DNA of 64,000 nucleotides from Bacillota bacterium. Lineage in GTDB: Bacteria > Bacillota > Clostridia > Christensenellales > CAG-138. Where the stretch lies: NCBI GenBank assembly GCA_023395595.1, contig JAEWYO010000052.1, forward strand, positions 1 through 64,000. Direction: 5' to 3'. The position numbers were made by a program, and so were the translations under genes. Each line of letters begins with the position of its first letter. Position 1 is the stretch's first letter. This document shows, piece by piece, positions 46,839-54,894 of the stretch. Below the pieces are notes generated by a model. The model was not told the origin of the DNA. It did no database searches and worked only from the letters and a program-made list of their open reading frames with translations.

Positions 46839-48083
46839 TTAAAGTTTTCGAACGAAGATATCGCTCTTCTCCAGTAGGTTCTCGATCGTATCCAACCCCA
46901 ACTGGTGCAGCAGCGCGATCACATACGGGTTGTCGATTGGCGTTTCATAGGTCGCCTCCGCACCGTAGCGGACGACGTTATGTCGCCCTTCCTCGCGCGG
47001 AATGAGCGCCTTGGGTCCGCCGACACAACCGCCGACACAGCCCATTCCCTCGAAAAAGTTTGCGCCGCCGTTGCCTTCCAGAATGTCGTTGAGCATCTGT
47101 TTACAGGCGGGCACGCCGTCTGCATGGCGCGTTTTGACCGTGATCGGCTTGCCGGGATTGATGCGCTGAACGGTGGAACGCACCGCTTCGCTTACGCCGC
47201 CCGTGCTTGCGTAGATGCGTCCGGCTTTGGAGGAGTGGTCGCGGTCATCTTCCTCCATCTCGGCAAGGTTGATGCCTGCGTAATCAAATACGTCCTGGAT
47301 CTCCTGGAACGTGAGCACAAAGTCGGTGGAGTCGGCAATATCTGCCTCGCGTGCTTCCGCTTTTTTCGCTACGCACGGGCCAATGAAGACCGTGACGGCG
47401 TTCGGGTGAATCTTCTTAATCGAACGACCGCAGGCAACCATCGGCGAAACGGCGGCAGGCACATGCGGGATCAACTGTGCGTAGACTTTCTTAATCATCG
47501 CAATCCACATCGGACAGCAGCAGCTCGTGAGCTGATAGTCCTTCTCGGATTGGATGTTCTTGTCAAACTCAAGCGCTTCTTTGAGCGTGAGGATGTCCGC
47601 AAACAGTGCGACCTCCACCATGCCCGCAAAACCGATTTTTTTGAATGCGGCGCGGAGCTTGCCGGGCGTGACTGCCTCGGAATACTGGTTGATAAACGCG
47701 GGCGCAATCATCGCATAGACGGGCGCTTCTGCATTTCTCAGCGCGTTGAGCGCAGGCAGGATGTCGCGGCTCTCCGTCAGCTTCTTTGCGTCGCAGCCGC
47801 GGATACATTCGCCGCAGCCAACGCAGAGCTTGGGATCGATGGTGACCGCGCCGTCTTCGATGAACAGCGCGTCAAAATAACAGCGCGCACGGCACTGTTC
47901 CAGCCGGGTGCTATCGCAGGTGCACGCATCGGTTCGAATCACGACAGGGTGCTTCTCCGGCCCGAGCAGGCAGGAGAGATGATGCGGGTCATAACCCTGT
48001 TGCTGAACGAGATCGAGCTCTTCGGTAAGATTGCCGTTTACGCTGCTCTTGAGCAGACGGTTGTAGAGTTCTTCAAAGGTCAT
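46839..48083 (-). CDS. [FeFe]-hydrogenase-like iron-sulfur protein
   Basis: 414 residues. An N-terminal cysteine group (Cys54, 56, 64, 68) is followed by a canonical 4Fe-4S motif C87-V-G-C90-G-E-C93-I-R-G-C97, then a hydrogenase large-subunit domain. H-cluster motifs are recognisable: L1 T-S-C188-C-C-P-M-W (one extra Cys against the usual TSCCPxW), L2 G-P-C237-V-A-K-K-A-E, and L3 E-G-M-G-C349-V-G-G-C353. All four cluster-coordinating cysteines therefore appear present. It may evolve or oxidise hydrogen, or act as a redox sensor. No HydE, HydF or HydG maturase or partner subunit is in the window. Confidence 0.82.
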   Translation of the reverse strand: MTFEELYNRLLKSSVNGNLTEELDLVQQQGYDPHHLSCLLGPEKHPVVIRTDACTCDSTRLEQCRARCYFDALFIEDGAVTIDPKLCVGCGECIRGCDAKKLTESRDILPALNALRNAEAPVYAMIAPAFINQYSEAVTPGKLRAAFKKIGFAGMVEVALFADILTLKEALEFDKNIQSEKDYQLTSCCCPMWIAMIKKVYAQLIPHVPAAVSPMVACGRSIKKIHPNAVTVFIGPCVAKKAEAREADIADSTDFVLTFQEIQDVFDYAGINLAEMEEDDRDHSSKAGRIYASTGGVSEAVRSTVQRINPGKPITVKTRHADGVPACKQMLNDILEGNGGANFFEGMGCVGGCVGGPKALIPREEGRHNVVRYGAEATYETPIDNPYVIALLHQLGLDTIENLLEKSDIFVRKL

Positions 48084-48172
48084 ATGTTCACCTCAAATCT
48101 AGAACTATCTTATCATGCGTCACGATTGGGTTCAAGAAACAAAAATAGGCGGATCATCTGGCAGCAACCCTA

Positions 48173-48224
48173 TTGACAAACGTTCGATTGCCGTCTATAC
48201 TGTACATGCTGTATATAAACAGTA
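48173..48224 (+). promoter_or_regulatory. ytrA-like promoter with overlapping inverted repeat
   Basis: TTGACA (48173-48178), a 17-base spacer and TATACT (48196-48201). An inverted repeat TACTGT-N15-ACAGTA (48198-48224) covers the -10 and transcription start, the expected place for autorepression by the encoded GntR-family regulator. Confidence 0.75.
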
Positions 48225-48240
48225 GGCGAGGAGTGATCGA

Positions 48241-48624
48241 TTGAATATCATCATCAGCAACGCAAGCAATCTGCCGATTTACGAGCAGATCTATGCGCAA
48301 ATGAAGAACGCAATCCTGCTGGGCGACCTGGCGGAAGGGGATTTGCTGCCCTCCATCCGGCAGCTTGCGAAGGATTTGCGCATCAGCGTGATTACGACCA
48401 AGCGCGCCTATGACGAGCTGGAGCAGGACGGATTTCTTTACACCGTGGCGGGCAAGGGCAGCTATGTTGCGGCGAAGAACACGGGAATCATCCGCGAAGG
48501 GCAACTCAAGGAAATCGAAGAACACATGCGCGAAATATTGCGTCTGGCGCCTGCCTGTGAACTCAAGGGCGAAGACCTGCTGGAGCAGTTTCGCGTCATC
48601 ATAGAGGAGGAATATCGAACATGA
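48241..48624 (+). CDS. GntR-family (YtrA subfamily) transcriptional regulator
   Basis: 127 residues. The N-terminal winged helix reads PIYEQIYAQMKNAILLGDLAEGDLLPSIRQLAKDLRISVITTKRAYDELEQDGFLYTVAGKGSYVA. The short C-terminal tail without a ligand domain defines the YtrA type. The start is TTG at 48241 after GGAGTGA. It overlaps the ABC ATPase gene by 4 bases, as in ytrABCDEF-like operons that respond to cell-wall-active agents. Confidence 0.93.
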   Translation: MNIIISNASNLPIYEQIYAQMKNAILLGDLAEGDLLPSIRQLAKDLRISVITTKRAYDELEQDGFLYTVAGKGSYVAAKNTGIIREGQLKEIEEHMREILRLAPACELKGEDLLEQFRVIIEEEYRT

Positions 48625-49472
48625 ATGCGATTGAACTAAACGGAATCACTAAGCGCTACAATGGTTTTGTGCTGGACAATGTCAGCTTTTCTCTGCCGAA
48701 AGGGGCCATACTGGGACTCGTCGGTGAAAACGGCGCGGGGAAAAGCACAACCATCAAGCTCATCATGAATGCAATTCAGAGAGACAGCGGGACGATTCGC
48801 GTGCTGGGTGAGGACAACAACACGCAAGCGTTTCAGGAAGTCAAGCAGGACATCGGCATTGTGCTGGACGAAGCATATTATCCGGAAGTTTTGACGCCGT
48901 CTCAGGTCGGCGCAGTCATGAGGCGGACCTACCGCAGATGGGATGATTCCGTCTATCAAGCACACCTCAAATTGCTCGATATTCCGCAAAAATTGCAATT
49001 TCGCGATTTCTCTCGCGGGATGAAAATGAAACTCGCAATCGCGGTTGCGCTGTCTCATCAGCCGAAGCTGCTGATTCTGGATGAAGCAACCAGCGGACTT
49101 GACCCGATGGTGCGGGATGAAATTCTCACACTCTTCAATGATTTCACGCGGGATGAGGAGCATTCTATCTTGCTCTCCTCGCATATTGTGAGCGACTTGG
49201 AAAAGGTTTGCGATTATATCGCCTTTTTGCACAAAGGGAAGCTCGTGCTTTGCGAAGAGAAAGACCGCCTGCTAGACGAGTATGCAATCGTCAAAACCAC
49301 GCAATCCGCGCTGGATCAGTTGCCGGCAGATACCGTCGTGAGTAGCAAAACTTATCCTTACGGGGTGGAGGCGCTGGTGCGCAAACAGCAGCTTCCGCAC
49401 GGCGTGCAGGCGGAATTCACGACACTGGAAAACATCATTTTGTTTCTCGCAAAGGGAGGCGAGCGCGCATGA
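48621..49472 (+). CDS. ABC transporter ATP-binding protein (YtrB-like)
   Basis: 283 residues. Walker A GENGAGKST, Q-loop region, a non-canonical signature F-S-R-G-M-K, Walker B LLILDEATSGLDP and H-loop LSSHIVSDLEKVCDY. The C-terminal extension of about 60 residues is typical of ABC-2-type ATPases. It pairs with the overlapping permease gene. The start overlaps the regulator stop by 4 bases. Confidence 0.93.
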   Translation: MNAIELNGITKRYNGFVLDNVSFSLPKGAILGLVGENGAGKSTTIKLIMNAIQRDSGTIRVLGEDNNTQAFQEVKQDIGIVLDEAYYPEVLTPSQVGAVMRRTYRRWDDSVYQAHLKLLDIPQKLQFRDFSRGMKMKLAIAVALSHQPKLLILDEATSGLDPMVRDEILTLFNDFTRDEEHSILLSSHIVSDLEKVCDYIAFLHKGKLVLCEEKDRLLDEYAIVKTTQSALDQLPADTVVSSKTYPYGVEALVRKQQLPHGVQAEFTTLENIILFLAKGGERA

Positions 49473-50083
49473 GAGGACTACTGTTAAAAGACTTTTTCAC
49501 ATTGCTGAAGCAACTCAAACTCTACCTGCTCTTTATCGTGATACTATCAGTGATTCCGAGCACAAATTTTTCGAGTATCGCAATTGTCTATGCCGCAATG
49601 CTGCCGATAACCGTCATCGCATATGACGAGCGCAGTAAATGGGATCAACTTGCGGTCATGATGCCGTATAGCAAGCGGGAGCTGGTGTTCAGCAAGTTTT
49701 TGATCGGTTATATCGGCGTGGCAGTCTGTCTGTTGCTCTCGCTCGGCTTGCAGGCGGCAATCAGCGGCTTTGGCGGACAAGCGTTTACGACGGAGACGGT
49801 TCTGGCTATCGTTCTGACCTCGTTTGCTGGACTGATTTTAATGGCGCTGAACCTTCCATTTATGTTCTGGCTTGGCGTGGAGCGCGGCAGGGTTGTCTTT
49901 ATGATCCTCATCGCGGTGACGGTCTTTTTCGGCATGATGAGCGTGGAAAGCGCGACAAAGCTTTTAGATCACAGCACGATTACGCCGGCAATGCTCATCG
50001 GGATTGGCGCGCTGGCTGCGGTTGCTGCAAATGTGATTGCGCTCACCGTTTCGTTGAAGGTTTATCAAAAGAAACTGGCATGA
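49469..50083 (+). CDS. ABC-2 family transporter permease
   Basis: 204 residues with six hydrophobic segments. It carries the ABC2_membrane_5-like block AYDERSKWDQLAVMMPYSKRELVFSKFLIGY. Such permeases with a GntR/YtrA regulator and one ATPase are induced by envelope stress in several Firmicutes. The start overlaps the ATPase stop by 4 bases, completing a three-gene operon that ends in a strong terminator. Confidence 0.85.
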   Translation: MRGLLLKDFFTLLKQLKLYLLFIVILSVIPSTNFSSIAIVYAAMLPITVIAYDERSKWDQLAVMMPYSKRELVFSKFLIGYIGVAVCLLLSLGLQAAISGFGGQAFTTETVLAIVLTSFAGLILMALNLPFMFWLGVERGRVVFMILIAVTVFFGMMSVESATKLLDHSTITPAMLIGIGALAAVAANVIALTVSLKVYQKKLA

Positions 50084-50122
50084 CCCAAGAACCAGTATAT
50101 TTCTAGAAACCCAATTGATACA

Positions 50123-50156
50123 AATCGTCCGGAATGATAGACCGGACGATTTTTTA
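50123..50156 (+). terminator. Rho-independent terminator after the ABC-2 operon
   Basis: AATCGTCCGG (50123-50132) pairs with CCGGACGATT (50142-50151), followed by TTTTT. Confidence 0.92.
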
Positions 50157-50199
50157 GTTGCCAGAGAATATAAACATGATCAAAATTTTCGGTAAGCAA

Positions 50200-50236
50200 T
50201 TGACAAGACGATCACTACTGAATATAATGCAGTAGT
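50200..50236 (+). promoter_or_regulatory. padR-like promoter with overlapping inverted repeat
   Basis: TTGACA (50200-50205), a 17-base spacer and TATAAT (50223-50228). A perfect inverted repeat ACTACTG-N9-CAGTAGT (50214-50236) encloses the -10, a likely operator for the PadR regulator encoded downstream. Confidence 0.75.
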
Positions 50237-50316
50237 AGATGATGCTATTAAGTCGATGCATATTGCGAACAAGGAACAAGTTTGACAGAGTGTTCAAACA
50301 AGAATTGGATGGTGCA

Positions 50317-50634
50317 ATGAACATACAATACAAAAAAGGCGTGCTGGAGCTTTGCGTGCTTTCCTTGCTGGAAAAACGGGATTGGTACGGCTATGAAATC
50401 TCCGAGTATCTTTCTCAAAAAATCGACATCGCGGACGGAACCGTTTATCCGATTTTACGCAAACTCAAGAGTGATGGACTCGTGACCACATATTTAATGG
50501 AAGCAAGCGGAGGGCCACCGCGGAAATACTATTCGCTCACACAGACTGGCCGGGAACTATACAACAGTGACAAGACTGATTATTTATCTTTTGCAACAAC
50601 CGTACAATCCATTCTGGAGGAGCAGACAATATGA
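50317..50634 (+). CDS. PadR-family transcriptional regulator
   Basis: 105 residues with the PadR winged helix: GVLELCVLSLLEKRDWYGYEISEYLSQKIDIADGTVYPILRKLKSDGLVTTYLMEASGGPPRKYYSLTQTGREL. The ATG at 50317 gives the usual N-terminus (MNIQYKKGVLEL); its ribosome site is weak, and longer in-frame starts begin near the transcription start. It overlaps the DUF1700 gene by 4 bases, a pairing widespread in Firmicutes. Confidence 0.92.
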   Translation: MNIQYKKGVLELCVLSLLEKRDWYGYEISEYLSQKIDIADGTVYPILRKLKSDGLVTTYLMEASGGPPRKYYSLTQTGRELYNSDKTDYLSFATTVQSILEEQTI

Positions 50635-51356
50635 CGAAACAAGATTATTTGAACGAACTAAAAAACGAACTGACGAAAAACGCAGTGGCGGATGCGGAAG
50701 ACATCCTGATGGAATATGAACAGCATTTTCAGTTTAAGCTTGCGGACGGATTCTCGGAAGAGGAGATCGCGACCAAGCTTGGCGCGCCGGCTCAAATCGC
50801 TGCGCAATATGTTGGTATCCCCGGCGAAAAGAAAGCCAAAGGCGGCAAGAAATTTTTCCTTGTGCTTTGGCTGACGATCATCGGACTATTTGAAGTCATG
50901 CTCTATGGCGCGTTTCTCTTCTTCATTGCTGGGCTCTTTGCTGCTTCACTGGTGCCCGCCGCACTTGGAGTTGAACTCATCGCAGGATTGAACTATCTCA
51001 ACATTTTGCCTCCGATGCCGTATGGCGGCGCGATTGTCTTCGGAATCACGTTGCTCGCGCTGAGCGTGATTCTCGTGGTGTTTGCCATTTATTGTTTCGC
51101 CTATCTGCGGCAGATGATTCGCGCTAGCTTTCGTTGGCGCAAAAACCTCCTGCGCGCAGAAAATCTGCCGCTCTTGCCGATGAGCCCGCAGTTCAAGCCG
51201 AAAACGCGCCGTGTGTTGCGCACGCTCCTTCTTTGGGCAGTGCTGGTGTTCGCAATCGGGTTTGTTGCCGGATATGCCATACTGAGCATCTACACACATT
51301 CCTTCGGATTCTGGCATGCACTCGGTTGGTTCGGCTATCCGGCCACTACTCACTGA
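50631..51356 (+). CDS. DUF1700 (HAAS-type) membrane protein
   Basis: 241 residues. The N-terminal helical HAAS-like domain (about 1-68: YLNELKNELTKNAVADAEDILMEYEQHFQFKLADGFSEEEIATKLGAPAQIAAQY) precedes four to five membrane segments. Proteins of this type work with PadR regulators in envelope-related stress responses, possibly as signal-transmitting membrane partners. The start overlaps padR by 4 bases. Confidence 0.85.
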   Translation: MTKQDYLNELKNELTKNAVADAEDILMEYEQHFQFKLADGFSEEEIATKLGAPAQIAAQYVGIPGEKKAKGGKKFFLVLWLTIIGLFEVMLYGAFLFFIAGLFAASLVPAALGVELIAGLNYLNILPPMPYGGAIVFGITLLALSVILVVFAIYCFAYLRQMIRASFRWRKNLLRAENLPLLPMSPQFKPKTRRVLRTLLLWAVLVFAIGFVAGYAILSIYTHSFGFWHALGWFGYPATTH

Positions 51357-51380
51357 TCGACAAAAGCTAGGAGAAGAAAA

Positions 51381-52241
51381 ATGAAAACAGCAGTCATCAC
51401 GGGTGCGAGTTCCGGTATCGGATTCGCAACCTCGGCGGAGCTTATTCCCAAAGGCTACCGCATCATCGGAATTGGGCATGATCCAGCGCGATGTGAAGAG
51501 GCCACATATAAACTTCGCATGCTCTCGCCAGACGCGGAAGTCACGTTTTTGTGCGGAGACCTGATGCAGCAGCGTGAAGTAGAGCGTATTGCAAACGAGA
51601 TTGCGCAACTGCTCGCCCAACAAAACGAGAACCGGCTTGAAGTGCTGATCAATAACGCGGGTTGCGTGAGAAGTTGGTACACTACGACGGAAGAAGGCTA
51701 TGAGCAGCAGTTCGCGTTGAATCATTTGGCATCGTTCCTGTTGACGTATCGTTTGCTGGCGCAACTCAAACGCGCGCAGGGCAAGGTGATTTTTACCGGA
51801 AGCGAGAGCCACAAACACATGTGCATGCATTGGAACGATTTGATGTTTACGCGTGGCTACAATCCGCTGACGGCATACAAACAGAGCAAGCTCGCCAATA
51901 TTCTATTCGCAAAAGGGCTCAACGAGCGCTATCTGGACGACGGAATCATGTCCTATGTGGTCGATCCGGGACTGGTTTGTACGGATATCGGCTGCAAAAA
52001 CACGGGTGGGTTGGTGAACTGGGTTTGGAACAGACGCAAAAAATCCGGTGTACAGCCGGAGGTGCCTGCAAAGACATATGCCTATCTTTGCGAGACCAAT
52101 CCTGCACTAAGAGAGCTTTACTATCATCTCTGCAAACCGAATAGCTATAGCTGCCAGGTGACGCATGAGAACGCGGATAAACTATTTGCGCTGAGTGAAC
52201 AACTCTGCGGCATACAATACCCGTCGTGGATCAAGACCTGA
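51381..52241 (+). CDS. Short-chain dehydrogenase/reductase
   Basis: 286 residues. Cofactor motif TGASSGIG at residues 7-14, NNAG in the middle, and the catalytic Y-x-x-x-K in AYKQSKLAN. The domain order and length resemble retinol-dehydrogenase-like SDRs, and a C-terminal extension of about 60 residues follows the core. Substrate unknown. The start follows GGAG; a second SDR gene follows after 22 bases, so they form a pair. Confidence 0.88.
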   Translation: MKTAVITGASSGIGFATSAELIPKGYRIIGIGHDPARCEEATYKLRMLSPDAEVTFLCGDLMQQREVERIANEIAQLLAQQNENRLEVLINNAGCVRSWYTTTEEGYEQQFALNHLASFLLTYRLLAQLKRAQGKVIFTGSESHKHMCMHWNDLMFTRGYNPLTAYKQSKLANILFAKGLNERYLDDGIMSYVVDPGLVCTDIGCKNTGGLVNWVWNRRKKSGVQPEVPAKTYAYLCETNPALRELYYHLCKPNSYSCQVTHENADKLFALSEQLCGIQYPSWIKT

Positions 52242-52263
52242 ACCGTTTCGAGAGGAGAAGCAT

Positions 52264-53088
52264 ATGAATGTAATGATTACCGGCGCAAGCGGCGGACTTG
52301 GCCGCGCGCTGGCCAACGAATGCGGCAAACGCGGATACAATCTTTTCTTAACCGACATAAACGCACAGGGACTTAAGTCGATCCAGATCGGGTTGGAGCG
52401 ACAGTTTGGCGTCACGGTGACGACAGCCGCATGTGACTTGACCAGCGATGAGAGCGTGGATGCGCTGATGAACGTCATTGACGCGCACCAAATACGATTT
52501 GACATGCTGCTTAATGTCGCAGGTTTGGACTTTGAAGGCGGTTTTCTGGAGCGAGAGAGGCGGGACATCATTCGTATCGTATCGCTCAACAATGCGGCAA
52601 CTTTGCGCATCACGCATGCGATCTTAAGCCGCCGGCGCGAAGGGTACCCGTTTTATCTACTGTTCACGTCGAGCTTAGCCAGTATGTATCCCATGCCGTT
52701 GAAGGCGACGTATGCCGCGTCAAAGCGCTTTTTACTGGATATTGCGATGGCGCTTCGTGAAGAGCTCAAGGACAAGAAGGTCAACGTGCTCGCGCTCTGT
52801 CCCGGCGGGCTTGCAACCACGCGGGAGGCGATGAGCGGCATTGCAGCGCAGGGCTTCTGGGGCAATGCGACGACGAATCCGCTGGAGAGTGTCTCGCGTC
52901 AAACCATCGTCAGGCTGCAGAAGCGCGGGGGAATCTATATCCCCGGCGCGCTGAATCGAACGCTGACGTTCTTTGGCAACCTTCTTCCGCGCAGATGGGT
53001 TGCCGCGGCGATCTACCACCGCTGGAACAAGGCACAGAAGCAATGGAGCCCGGTGGAGTTTTCCTCCGGTGGAACACAAAATGGCTAG
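52264..53088 (+). CDS. Short-chain dehydrogenase/reductase
   Basis: 274 residues. The cofactor loop is T-G-A-S-G-G-L-G (residues 6-13). The usual NNAG is N-V-A-G, and the catalytic residues are in SSLASMYPMPLKATYAASKRF (Ser and YxxxK). It resembles the YqjQ/DltE type of SDR. The ATG at 52264 follows GAGAGGAG. The preceding SDR is not a recent duplicate, because identity outside the motifs looks low. Confidence 0.87.
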   Translation: MNVMITGASGGLGRALANECGKRGYNLFLTDINAQGLKSIQIGLERQFGVTVTTAACDLTSDESVDALMNVIDAHQIRFDMLLNVAGLDFEGGFLERERRDIIRIVSLNNAATLRITHAILSRRREGYPFYLLFTSSLASMYPMPLKATYAASKRFLLDIAMALREELKDKKVNVLALCPGGLATTREAMSGIAAQGFWGNATTNPLESVSRQTIVRLQKRGGIYIPGALNRTLTFFGNLLPRRWVAAAIYHRWNKAQKQWSPVEFSSGGTQNG

Positions 53089-53113
53089 AATACAATAAGA
53101 AACGGAGCATACG

Positions 53114-53767
53114 ATGGAATCTTTTCACATACGGCTGGAGCAGCCGGACGATTATCGTGCGGTTGAATACCTGACACGCGAGGCATTCTGGAACCACCAT
53201 GTGCCGGGATGTAACGAACATTTTCTTGCGCATCTGTTACGGCAGAGCGATTGTTTTCTGCCGGAACTCGATTTTGTTGCCGAGGCGAACGGCGAATGCA
53301 TCGGAAACATCATGTACACGAAAGCCAACGTGATTTGCGACAGCGGGGAAACGCTTTGTGTACTGAGTTTCGGCCCGCTCTCCGTCCTACCGGAGTGGCA
53401 AGGAAAAGGTGTTGGCAGCGCGTTGGTGCGGCATTCGCTGGAGCGGGCAAGTGAACTTGGCTATACTGCGGTGCTGATCTATGGCGATCCGGCATTCTAT
53501 TCGCGCCTTGGCTTTGTCGCGGCGGAAAAATTCGGCATTGGCTCGTCGGACGATTCATATGCGGATGCGTTACAAGCGCTGGAGCTTGTCGAAGACGCAC
53601 TGAAAGACAAGTCGGGTCGATTTGCTGAGGATCATGTCTACGAGGTGGATGATGCAGAAGCAGATGTGTTTGATGCGACATTCCCACACAAAGAAAAGCA
53701 AGAGGGGTTGCCATCACAGCTGAAGTTTTTGCAGCATGTCTCCATGCGACGTCCGCGCAAATCATAA
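53114..53767 (+). CDS. GNAT-family N-acetyltransferase
   Basis: 217 residues. The acetyl-CoA-binding motif A appears as LSVLPEWQGKGVGSALVRHSLERA, and motif B as VLIYGDPAFYSRLGFVAAEKFGI, typical of the YhbS-like subgroup. Acceptor substrate unknown. A C-terminal tail of about 60 residues lies outside the core. It follows the second SDR by 25 bases and may be part of that operon. Confidence 0.88.
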   Translation: MESFHIRLEQPDDYRAVEYLTREAFWNHHVPGCNEHFLAHLLRQSDCFLPELDFVAEANGECIGNIMYTKANVICDSGETLCVLSFGPLSVLPEWQGKGVGSALVRHSLERASELGYTAVLIYGDPAFYSRLGFVAAEKFGIGSSDDSYADALQALELVEDALKDKSGRFAEDHVYEVDDAEADVFDATFPHKEKQEGLPSQLKFLQHVSMRRPRKS

Positions 53768-53773
53768 TTCGAG

Positions 53774-53803
53774 TTGCTTTTGTTGTTGCGCTTCGGTTAG
53801 AAT
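53774..53803 (+). promoter_or_regulatory. Promoter placed at the start codon of the DUF89 gene
   Basis: TTGCTT (53774-53779), an 18-base spacer and TAGAAT (53798-53803); transcription would start at about 53810, directly at the ATG (53811). Confidence 0.5.
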
Positions 53804-53810
53804 ACTCGTT

Positions 53811-54686
53811 ATGAAACTGCAACAAGAATGTGTAACCTGTATCATTGCGCAGGTAAAGAACGTAACCCGCATGTTTGGACTCTCCGAAGCGCAAAAGAAA
53901 GCGGCAATGGACGATACGCATGCGTATCTTGCGCAGGCAAACTATGAAGGATGTACTCCGGAATCGATGGGGGAGCTTTGGCAGATTTTGCTGCTTCACG
54001 TCGGTGGAGCAGACCCATATGCCACGATTAAATCCCTCTGCAACCAGCAGGCAATGAAAATGTTACCCCAAACGCGGGAGAAGATTGCCCGCGCGCGGGA
54101 ACCGTTTACCGTCGCTCTCAAGTATGCCATCGCGGGAAACCTGATCGACTACGGCTTGGAGCATCCGGTTTCGATCGACGAGCAAAACACCGCCATTGAC
54201 GCGATCGCGAACACCACATTTTCGTTGGATGACAGCGATAAACTCTTGTCTGCATTGTCCCGCGCAAAGACGATGCTATATCTGGGCGATAACGCAGGCG
54301 AGATCGTATTCGACAAGCTTCTGATCGAGCAAATCCGGCTTCGTTTCCCGGCGTTGGATATTTCGTTCGTGGTAAAAGGTTCCCCCGTGCTCAACGACGT
54401 GACCTACGCGGACGCAGAAGAGGTCGGGATGCCGGAAGTTGCGCGGGTGATCGATAACGGAGATGCTTCTCCCGGCACTGTTCTGCCGCGCACGAGCAAG
54501 GCGTTTCGGGAGGCATTTGCAAGCGCGGATGTAATCCTTTCCAAAGGGCAGGGAAACTACGAAAGCCTCAGCGGGGTGGAAAAGGAGCACCTGTTTTTCC
54601 TCTTTACTGCGAAGTGTGACACCGTCTGTATTGAGGCTGGTGTACCGAAGTTTTCTATCGTCTGCGTGAAAAACAAACCATTATAA
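53811..54686 (+). CDS. DUF89 (damage-control phosphatase-like) protein
   Basis: 291 residues of the DUF89 family of metal-dependent phosphatases, some of which hydrolyse damaged or excess sugar phosphates and phosphopantetheine. The N-terminal C-V-T-C-I-I-A-Q motif marks the prokaryotic Cys-containing subfamily. Metal/substrate residues are in LGDNAGEIVFDKLLIEQI (Asp-Asn pair), DVTYADAEEVGM and ILSKGQGNYESL. The ATG at 53811 gives the family N-terminus, but no ribosome-binding site precedes it. A strong terminator follows. Confidence 0.85.
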   Translation: MKLQQECVTCIIAQVKNVTRMFGLSEAQKKAAMDDTHAYLAQANYEGCTPESMGELWQILLLHVGGADPYATIKSLCNQQAMKMLPQTREKIARAREPFTVALKYAIAGNLIDYGLEHPVSIDEQNTAIDAIANTTFSLDDSDKLLSALSRAKTMLYLGDNAGEIVFDKLLIEQIRLRFPALDISFVVKGSPVLNDVTYADAEEVGMPEVARVIDNGDASPGTVLPRTSKAFREAFASADVILSKGQGNYESLSGVEKEHLFFLFTAKCDTVCIEAGVPKFSIVCVKNKPL

Positions 54687-54710
54687 CGCAATATAACATA
54701 GTTATTTCAC

Positions 54711-54750
54711 AAAAATGGCGTACACAAACCAATGTGTATGCCATTTTTCT
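54711..54750 (+). terminator. Rho-independent terminator after the DUF89 gene
   Basis: AAAAATGGCGTACACA (54711-54726) with TGTGTATGCCATTTTT (54733-54748); 16 base pairs with one G-T. Confidence 0.92.
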
Positions 54751-54812
54751 GCATTTCGATTGTTATATTCGAGTTATTTTCGCAGGAATAACCGTACCCG
54801 CGAGAAAGTATA

Positions 54813-54846
54813 TTGACAAAACGAGGTTATGTGTTATAAAATAACA
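54813..54846 (+). promoter_or_regulatory. 2-oxoacid dehydrogenase operon promoter with palindrome
   Basis: TTGACA (54813-54818), a 16-base spacer and TATAAA (54835-54840). A perfect inverted repeat TGTTAT-AAA-ATAACA (54832-54846) overlaps the -10. A related ATAAC-ATA-GTTAT occurs upstream at about 54692-54704. Confidence 0.7.
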
Positions 54847-54894
54847 TCATCAAGAAATTGTTTAACACCAATTCAATCATACAGGAGGCATATT

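Noticed and set aside
46905..48176. A 423-codon open frame opposite the hydrogenase-like gene
   Set aside because: Shadow of the real gene, whose iron-sulfur motifs and AGGTG ribosome site are clear.
51381..53088. Two adjacent SDR genes as a recent tandem duplication
   Set aside because: Outside the cofactor and YxxxK motifs the proteins differ in loops, lengths and C-termini, so they look like distinct subfamilies.
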